A stretch of 19,092 nt of DNA from Planctomycetales bacterium. GTDB lineage: Bacteria > Planctomycetota > Phycisphaerae > SM23-33. Made by a program: the position numbers and the translations under genes. Positions within the stretch are counted from its first letter, which is position 1; each line of letters begins with the position of its first letter. The notes beneath the pieces are model-generated. The model did not search any database. It saw nothing but the letters and a program-made list of their open reading frames with translations, and had not been told where the DNA came from. Shown piece after piece: positions 14,022 to 19,092 of the stretch. The stretch spans positions 1 to 19,092 of the forward strand of contig DAOVLS010000006.1 of the NCBI GenBank assembly GCA_030631125.1, written 5' to 3'.

Positions 14022-15821
14022 ATGCCTGATATACGCGTACTGCCTACGCACCTGGTCAATAAGATCGCCGCCGGCGAGGTCGTCGAGAGGCCTGCCAGCG
14101 TGGTCAAGGAACTGGTCGAAAACGCCCTTGACGCCGGGGCGTCTGCCATTGACATCACCGTCGAGGACGGCGGGAGGCGGATGATCTCCATCCGCGATAA
14201 CGGCGCAGGCATGGTGGCCGACGACCTGGCGCTGGCATTTTCGCCGCACGCCACCAGCAAAATCACCGACGAAGACGACCTGTTCAACATTCACACGATG
14301 GGTTTCCGCGGCGAGGCGCTGGCGTCGATATCGGCTGTTGCGCACGTCCATGCAGTTACCCGTCGGCGGGACTCGCAGGATAATGCCGGCTTCGAGATTC
14401 GCGCCGAAGGCGAGACCGTCAGCCCGGTCCGCCCTGCTCCGGCGTCGGCGGGCGGGACCACAATTACCGTGCGCGACCTGTTCTTCAACACGCCGGGCCG
14501 GCGAAAATTCATGCGAACCGCCAATACTGAATTCGGGCACATCGTCGCGCAATTAACCCGCCTGGCGCTGCCGAACTGCAACGCAGCCTTCAGCCTGACG
14601 CACAACGGCCGACTCGTCCACCGCCTGCCGGCCGACCAGTCGCTCCGAGAGCGAATCGGCGAACTGCTCGGCGCTGAACTGGCCCAGTCGCTTATCGAAC
14701 TGAACAGCACCGAAAACGCTGCTGAAATCACAGGCATGATCGCCCCGCCGCACCAGTCGCGGACCTCGGCACGGTGGCAATACTTCTTCGTCAACGGGCG
14801 ATATGTCCGCGACCGCCTGCTCTCGCACGCATTGCGGGAGGCGTACCGCGGGCTGGTCGAACCGGCCAGAGCGCCGGCGGCTGTGATCTTTCTGGAAATT
14901 GACCCGTCCGAAATCGACGTCAACGTCCACCCGACGAAGATCGAGATCCGCTTCCGAAACGGGCAGCCCGTTCATTCGCAACTCCTGGCGGTCTTGCGGG
15001 AAACGCTGAACAAGTCCGACATCGCCCCGCCTGTCAATATAGGCCCAGCCGACCTGCCCGACGACGCCCGGCGCGAGCCGCTGAAGCAGGCATTGGCTGA
15101 TTTTTTCAAATCGGGCCAGGGAGCGGGGAATTATCGCGGGCCAACCTATCAGCCCGCACGGGCGGGGCAATATACCCCCGCCGGAGCGCCGCCCCTGCCG
15201 GCGCCGATGACACAGGTCGCCGAAGCATTGCCGCTCCCGACCGGGCTTCCGCGACGGGCAATGCAGATACACAACTCTTACATCGTTACCGCCACCGACG
15301 ACGGGCTGGTTGTCATCGACCAGCACGCTCTGCACGAAAGGATCATATTCGACGAACTGAAGAGTCGCCTTTCCGCCGGCAAACTCGCGTCGCAGCGGCT
15401 GCTGATTCCCGAGACGGTCGAGGTAGGCGAGGCCGACAAGGCCGTCCTGTCCGAACGGGCCGGGGTGCTGGAACAGTTCGGGCTGGAAATTACCGAGTTC
15501 GGCCCGGGCAGCGTCGCGGTCCACGCCCTGCCAAGTCTGCTCGTCGAGAGGCACGTCCCAGCCGCAGAGTTCGTGCGGGACCTGCTGGAGACGCTGGCTG
15601 AAAACGCCTCTGCCGGCGGCGACGAACTGCTCGACCGCATCCTGGCGACAATGGCGTGCAAAGCCGCAGTCAAGGCCGGCGAAAGCCTCACCGCCGAAGA
15701 GATCGACTCGCTCCTCGGAAGGCGAGAAAAAATTGATAAGTCCGCCTCCTGCCCCCACGGCCGACCTACGACGCTGACTCTGACACTGGCGGAACTGGAA
15801 AAACAATTCAAACGAACATGA
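14022..15821 (+). CDS. mutL: DNA mismatch repair protein MutL
   Basis: 599 aa. It couples MutS mismatch recognition to strand incision. The GHKL ATPase domain is complete: KIAAGEVVERPASVVKELVE, ENALDAGA, DNGAGM, FSPHATSKI and MGFRGEALASI in the first 110 residues; the transducer domain carries FFVNGRYVRDR and DVNVHPTKIEIRF. A Pro/Ala-rich linker of about 40 residues (near 370-405) leads to the dimerisation domain. This has the metal-binding endonuclease motifs DQHALHE (from residue 433), ACKAAVKAGE, CPHGRP (577-582) and a terminal QFKR. It is therefore the endonuclease-type MutL of bacteria lacking MutH; the final Glu of DQHA-x2-E-x4-E is Asp, with Glu next to it. CGGAG lies 11 nt before the ATG. 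No mutS is in view. Single-gene transcription after the terminator at 13862-13909 is likely. Confidence 0.97.
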   Translation: MPDIRVLPTHLVNKIAAGEVVERPASVVKELVENALDAGASAIDITVEDGGRRMISIRDNGAGMVADDLALAFSPHATSKITDEDDLFNIHTMGFRGEALASISAVAHVHAVTRRRDSQDNAGFEIRAEGETVSPVRPAPASAGGTTITVRDLFFNTPGRRKFMRTANTEFGHIVAQLTRLALPNCNAAFSLTHNGRLVHRLPADQSLRERIGELLGAELAQSLIELNSTENAAEITGMIAPPHQSRTSARWQYFFVNGRYVRDRLLSHALREAYRGLVEPARAPAAVIFLEIDPSEIDVNVHPTKIEIRFRNGQPVHSQLLAVLRETLNKSDIAPPVNIGPADLPDDARREPLKQALADFFKSGQGAGNYRGPTYQPARAGQYTPAGAPPLPAPMTQVAEALPLPTGLPRRAMQIHNSYIVTATDDGLVVIDQHALHERIIFDELKSRLSAGKLASQRLLIPETVEVGEADKAVLSERAGVLEQFGLEITEFGPGSVAVHALPSLLVERHVPAAEFVRDLLETLAENASAGGDELLDRILATMACKAAVKAGESLTAEEIDSLLGRREKIDKSASCPHGRPTTLTLTLAELEKQFKRT

Positions 15822-15851
15822 AAAATTTACACAGGACGACAAAGGCGAATA

Positions 15852-15879
15852 TTGCAGGCAGAGGCTTTCGCGTTATACT
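15852..15879 (+). promoter_or_regulatory. Sigma-70-like promoter for the hydrolase lipoprotein
   Basis: TTGCAG (15852-15857), a 16-bp spacer and TATACT (15874-15879, 5 of 6). The predicted transcript start near 15886 lies right before two tandem 9-bp repeats. Confidence 0.45.
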
Positions 15880-15887
15880 GTTTAGGA

Positions 15888-15905
15888 AAATTCGTGAAAT
15901 TCGTG
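15888..15905 (+). repeat. Tandem 9-bp direct repeat in the hydrolase leader
   Basis: AAATTCGTG occurs twice back to back (15888-15896, 15897-15905). The second copy can also pair with CACGAA (15908-15913), whose end borders the AAAGGGG ribosome binding site. It may be an operator or a leader element; the role is not shown. Confidence 0.4.
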
Positions 15906-15924
15906 GACACGAAAGGGGCCTATT

Positions 15925-16848
15925 ATGAAACCTTCGATACTGACCTTCTGTAGTCTGGTTTTGGCCTGCGCCGTTCTTACCGGTTGCAGCATCGACCAGC
16001 ATGCAAAGATGCTGATTGAACAGAACACCACCGATGGGAAGATGGCTGTACTGCTCGTTGGCTCGTCGGAACAACTCATCAAGGACAAAAAACACACTCT
16101 AATCTCCGCCGCCAAGCAATACACCATGCCCGACGGGACCAGGATCGACCTGTGGATTTACAAGGCCTCGGCGAATACCAAAGGCAGGGGGACCGTGCTC
16201 TTCCTGCACGACTTGACCGACAGCAAGGTAACATATATGCACATAGCGAGAAAACTTGTCAAAAAAGGTTTTGACGTTGTGCTGACGGACCTCCGCGCCC
16301 ATGGCCGGAGTACCGGAAAGATAACAACCTTCGGCGCACTGGAGAAGCAGGACCAGAAACGCACCATCGACGAATTGTACAAGGAAAAGGCCATCTCCGA
16401 ACCGTTGTACGTTTTCGGTTTCGGCCTGGGCGGGTCGGTGGCGATACAGTATGCCGCGATTGACCCGCGAGTAAAAGGTGTTATGGCAATGGCGCCGTAC
16501 CGCGACATGGAGTCAGTTTGCCGAAGGGATTTCCCGCTGCTCGGCGATGAGGATGTCAGGAAGGTGCTCGCACGCGCCGGCGAAATGGGCAAGTTCGACC
16601 CCGCCGACGCCTCGGCCATCAAGGCAATCGCGGCGCTGCGATGCCCAGTCCTGCTGGTACATGGAAAATTCGACATGACCGTCCCCTACGCCGACAGCGA
16701 GGCCCTCCTGGCTGTGGCCGGCGGACCGAAGGAACTGGACTCCCAGCCGCTGCTGAACCATATCAGTATTCTTTACGGACGCTGGGGCGAAATGGTCAAG
16801 GGCGTCGAGAAACTCGCATCAGGACAGGTGGGGAAAAAAAGCGAATGA
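15925..16848 (+). CDS. Alpha/beta-hydrolase-fold lipoprotein lacking the nucleophile serine
   Basis: 307 aa. A lipoprotein signal peptide (FCSLVLACAVLTG, then Cys, lipobox LTGC) anchors it to the envelope. The fold is a serine aminopeptidase/S33-like alpha/beta hydrolase: GTVLFLHDLTDSKVTY with the oxyanion HD, VVLTDLRAHGRSTG, the elbow FGFGLGGSVAIQYA, LLVHGKFDMTVP with acidic Asp250, and LLNHISI with His279. In the elbow G-x-S-x-G-G reads G-F-G-L-G-G, so the nucleophile position (residue 167) is Gly encoded by GGC; Ser171 lies four residues on. Asp and His are kept. It may be a non-catalytic binding protein, a family with another nucleophile, or a one-base change (AGC to GGC). AAAGGGG is about 7 nt from the ATG. 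The LamG lipoprotein gene follows after 63 nt and may be cotranscribed. Confidence 0.85.
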   Translation: MKPSILTFCSLVLACAVLTGCSIDQHAKMLIEQNTTDGKMAVLLVGSSEQLIKDKKHTLISAAKQYTMPDGTRIDLWIYKASANTKGRGTVLFLHDLTDSKVTYMHIARKLVKKGFDVVLTDLRAHGRSTGKITTFGALEKQDQKRTIDELYKEKAISEPLYVFGFGLGGSVAIQYAAIDPRVKGVMAMAPYRDMESVCRRDFPLLGDEDVRKVLARAGEMGKFDPADASAIKAIAALRCPVLLVHGKFDMTVPYADSEALLAVAGGPKELDSQPLLNHISILYGRWGEMVKGVEKLASGQVGKKSE

Positions 16849-16896
16849 TCCGGGATGTTTTGGGGGGGCTTATACCGGGCAAGCATAAACAGCAAA

Positions 16897-16902
16897 AAGG
16901 AG
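16897..16902 (+). promoter_or_regulatory. Ribosome binding site of the LamG lipoprotein gene
   Basis: AAGGAG, 9 nt before the ATG at 16912; it fixes the start of an open frame that runs off the window. Confidence 0.75.
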
Positions 16903-16911
16903 ATACCGAAG

Positions 16912-19092
16912 ATGCAAAGGAAAAGGACTTTTGCAGACAGATTGGTAGTCGTCTCGTTGCCGGTTTTTATTTTCTTCAATTTATTTATCACTTCATGTTC
17001 CGCCCAGGACCGGGTCGGACTCGTCGCCCATTGGAAATTCGATGAGGCCAAAGGCAATAAACTCATTGATTCATCAGGAAACAATAACCACGGCGTAATC
17101 CACGGAGCGACCTGGACGGATGGAAGATTAAAAGGCGGCCTGGAGTTCGACGGGAAGGACGACCGCGTGGATGTCCCGGCTTCGGCCAGTCTGAACAGCA
17201 TAAACAAACAGATTACCATGATGTGCTGGATAAAAAGCCCCTTTGCAAGCAGGCACACCATCCTGGAGAGGTGGTTTTATAAAAAGGGCGTAGACCAGCG
17301 ATGCCTAGAACTGGACGTGCACGGAAGAAAATATGTTACCTTCATACTTTCAGCCGACGGGGCAAGCGGAGGCGGAGGCATCTTCCCCAGGGAGGTGCCT
17401 GCCAACGAATGGGTGCATCTGGCCGTTACTTCCGACGGGAAAAAGATGAGGGTTTATATAAACGGCGAGGCGGACCCCACCACCTGCCCCGCTCCTGCCC
17501 GGATTCATACCTCCAAAGAAGACCTGCACATCGGCGGATGGCTCGCCGCGGGCGTCGATGCCGTCGAATGGCATAACCTCTTCCAGGGAACTATGGATGA
17601 GATAAGAATCTACTCCCGCGCACTGCCAGCCGAAGAAATACTGCAAAACTACAAACAGACAAGCCCCAAAGGAACGGTTACCGGAAAAGTAATCGACATA
17701 AACAGCAAACCCATCAGCGGCGCGAAGGTTAAAGTGGGGCTGTTTCCCGCTGTTACGGATAAAGCAGGAATGTACAAAATATCCGTCCCGACAAGGACCT
17801 ACGAGATAATTACATCCGCCAAAGGTTACGCCAGAGACGTAAAACCACAGGTGAGAGTCAAGGAAGGCAAAACCACTCAGGCCAATATCCTGCTAACAGC
17901 CGATAAAACCCCGCCTTCGGCCTCCAAAATCAAGACCCGGGACGTCGCCGGCGTAACCGCGGAAATCCTTTGGGAAACGGACGAACCATGCCTCGGCACA
18001 ATCAGATACGGTACTTCGCCCGGAAAGTATAAAGAGACTGCCCGGGAGTCCTCCTACACGGAGTCCCACCAGGTAATGTTGACCGGACTCAGCCCCGAGA
18101 CCAAATACTACCTGACCATAGAAAGCACCGACGGGGCGGAAAACTCCACCACGAGCAGGGAACTGACCTTCAAAACCCAGAAACTCAGCGGTGTAATTCT
18201 CTGGGACAGCGGCGAGATATTCAGAGACAAGCACAAGGACTTCCGCCCTTACAAAAACCGCGCAAACTGGAAGCAGGTGCCTCACGGGGCCGATGAGGAC
18301 TATCAGTTCAAAGGAAGCGCCGTACTGGAGAACGAATTCTTCTACATCTATTTCCACTACAACGCTCGTGATTCCATATACATGCATGCCAAGATCGACG
18401 GCAAACCCGGCATTTGGGTCAACGAGATGTACAAGCGCCCCGGCAACGGCAACGGCACCACATACGTCAAGGTCATAAAGAATACACCAGACGAGGTCGT
18501 TGCGGAGCATAAGTGCGTATCAGCAAATGGATGCGTCAGCACACACAGGGTCCTTCCCGGCAAGCCGTGGGTTGAGTTTCGGGCAGTAAAAAATATCAAA
18601 ACCCAGGGCATACACGGAAAAACCCGCATAGACATAGTGCCCGTCGAGGGCGGAAACGACTATGTAATAGATTCACTCAGGCATCCCAAGAAGTATTACA
18701 GGCCTGCACGCACGCTCAAAGAAGCGAAAATGGTGCTTTGCCTGTATGAATCAGTCGAACACCCCTTCATGTGGGTATTCACTTTCCCTTCGCTCCAGCG
18801 GGCCAAGCCTTACATTACCTGTGACAGCGGCAAAGGTCCCAGAACAGATGCGTTCTCCTGGGGGCAGGGATCGGCAAAGGTGCCGAAGCACTGGTTCAGC
18901 GAACCCGATTGGCCTCGAAGGTCCTGGGGCTGCATCGCCTCGACACACGCAGGGTTCGGCAAGGACCTGAAGGAACCGGTCGTCCTCGGAGCCTTGACTT
19001 ACTGGCATAACTGGAACCGCGAGGAACTTGGCATTCCGATAAAGGCAGGCCAGGAGTACAAGAGCAAGTGGAAACCGCCCTACCCCGGCAGA
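16912..19092 (+). CDS. Large LamG / carboxypeptidase-regulatory-like / FN3-like lipoprotein (3' end outside window)
   Basis: 727 codons are visible without a stop to the last base. A basic N-terminus and the hydrophobic stretch LVVVSLPVFIFFNLFITS end at Cys29, a probable lipidation site. A LamG/concanavalin-like domain follows (about 38-248; VAHWKFDEAKGN, LEFDGKDDRVDVP, VHLAVTSDGKKMRVYINGE, GTMDEIRIYSRAL). Next is a carboxypeptidase-regulatory-like beta-sandwich (about 253-333; GTVTGKVIDINSKPISGAKV). Then an FN3 or phosphatase-N-like domain (about 335-423; AEILWETDEPCLGTIRYGTS, LSPETKYYLTIES). Residues 424-727 form a beta-rich, Trp- and Tyr-rich region that I do not recognise. The layout suggests surface binding of carbohydrate, possibly with a C-terminal catalytic domain. 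AGA, ATA and GGA codons are common, as in the beta-helix gene and unlike mutL. Confidence 0.85.
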   Translation, partial: MQRKRTFADRLVVVSLPVFIFFNLFITSCSAQDRVGLVAHWKFDEAKGNKLIDSSGNNNHGVIHGATWTDGRLKGGLEFDGKDDRVDVPASASLNSINKQITMMCWIKSPFASRHTILERWFYKKGVDQRCLELDVHGRKYVTFILSADGASGGGGIFPREVPANEWVHLAVTSDGKKMRVYINGEADPTTCPAPARIHTSKEDLHIGGWLAAGVDAVEWHNLFQGTMDEIRIYSRALPAEEILQNYKQTSPKGTVTGKVIDINSKPISGAKVKVGLFPAVTDKAGMYKISVPTRTYEIITSAKGYARDVKPQVRVKEGKTTQANILLTADKTPPSASKIKTRDVAGVTAEILWETDEPCLGTIRYGTSPGKYKETARESSYTESHQVMLTGLSPETKYYLTIESTDGAENSTTSRELTFKTQKLSGVILWDSGEIFRDKHKDFRPYKNRANWKQVPHGADEDYQFKGSAVLENEFFYIYFHYNARDSIYMHAKIDGKPGIWVNEMYKRPGNGNGTTYVKVIKNTPDEVVAEHKCVSANGCVSTHRVLPGKPWVEFRAVKNIKTQGIHGKTRIDIVPVEGGNDYVIDSLRHPKKYYRPARTLKEAKMVLCLYESVEHPFMWVFTFPSLQRAKPYITCDSGKGPRTDAFSWGQGSAKVPKHWFSEPDWPRRSWGCIASTHAGFGKDLKEPVVLGALTYWHNWNREELGIPIKAGQEYKSKWKPPYPGR

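Noticed and set aside
14553..15842. Long minus-strand open frame (429 codons) opposite mutL
   Set aside because: No recognisable domain; it is the GC-driven antisense frame of a certain mutL gene.

Overview
The window looks like a chromosomal segment of a Planctomycetota bacterium, probably Phycisphaerae-like. This is inferred from content, not from a marker gene: a PEP-CTERM surface protein, beta-helix proteins with choice-of-anchor-Q-like ends, a DUF4091 protein, a LamG multidomain lipoprotein, an AraC regulator and a small pseudopilin operon, all in a fairly GC-rich background. No rRNA, tRNA, CRISPR array, transposase or integrase was seen. No stretch over 300 bases lacks a gene; the longest gaps (1481-1711, 8027-8273, 9300-9519, 13797-14021) hold hairpins, promoter-like sites and a terminator.

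Layout. (1) 1-1480, plus strand: the 3' part of a purple-acid-phosphatase-like metallophosphoesterase. (2) 1481-1711: a gap between convergent genes, packed with short inverted repeats. (3) 1712-6767, minus strand: a compact five-gene cassette transcribed leftward: GspF-type inner-membrane protein, GspI/PilV-like pseudopilin, two tandem PilX/GspK-like paralogues with long C-terminal domains, and a GspJ/PilW-like pseudopilin. It lacks an ATPase, secretin and major pseudopilin, so it must work with parts encoded elsewhere. (4) 6963-8026, plus strand: a divergent AraC-family regulator split by a frameshift at a run of seven A.

(5) 8274-9299: a PEP-CTERM exported protein with a promoter-like site and a leader of about 200 nt. 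(6) 9520-11802: a secreted protein with two beta-helix modules, each ending in the same motif. (7) 11875-13641: a DUF4091 protein without a signal peptide, followed at once by a 52-codon remnant carrying a third copy of that beta-helix end motif, then a rho-independent terminator. (8) 14022-15821: mutL. (9) 15925-16848: an alpha/beta-hydrolase lipoprotein whose nucleophile-elbow serine is glycine. (10) 16912 to the window end: a large LamG / carboxypeptidase-regulatory-like / FN3-like lipoprotein, cut off at 727 codons.

How it fits together (inference): most products are exported or envelope-bound and suit a particle- or polysaccharide-associated lifestyle. The pseudopilin cassette could form the tip and platform of a type II secretion or type IV pilus-like machine, perhaps under the divergent AraC regulator. 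No coherent new system is proven. The points most worth checking are the AraC frameshift, the AUA-like start in the pilin cassette, the fossil beta-helix end behind DUF4091, the hairpin shared by two intergenic regions, and the hydrolase without its serine.
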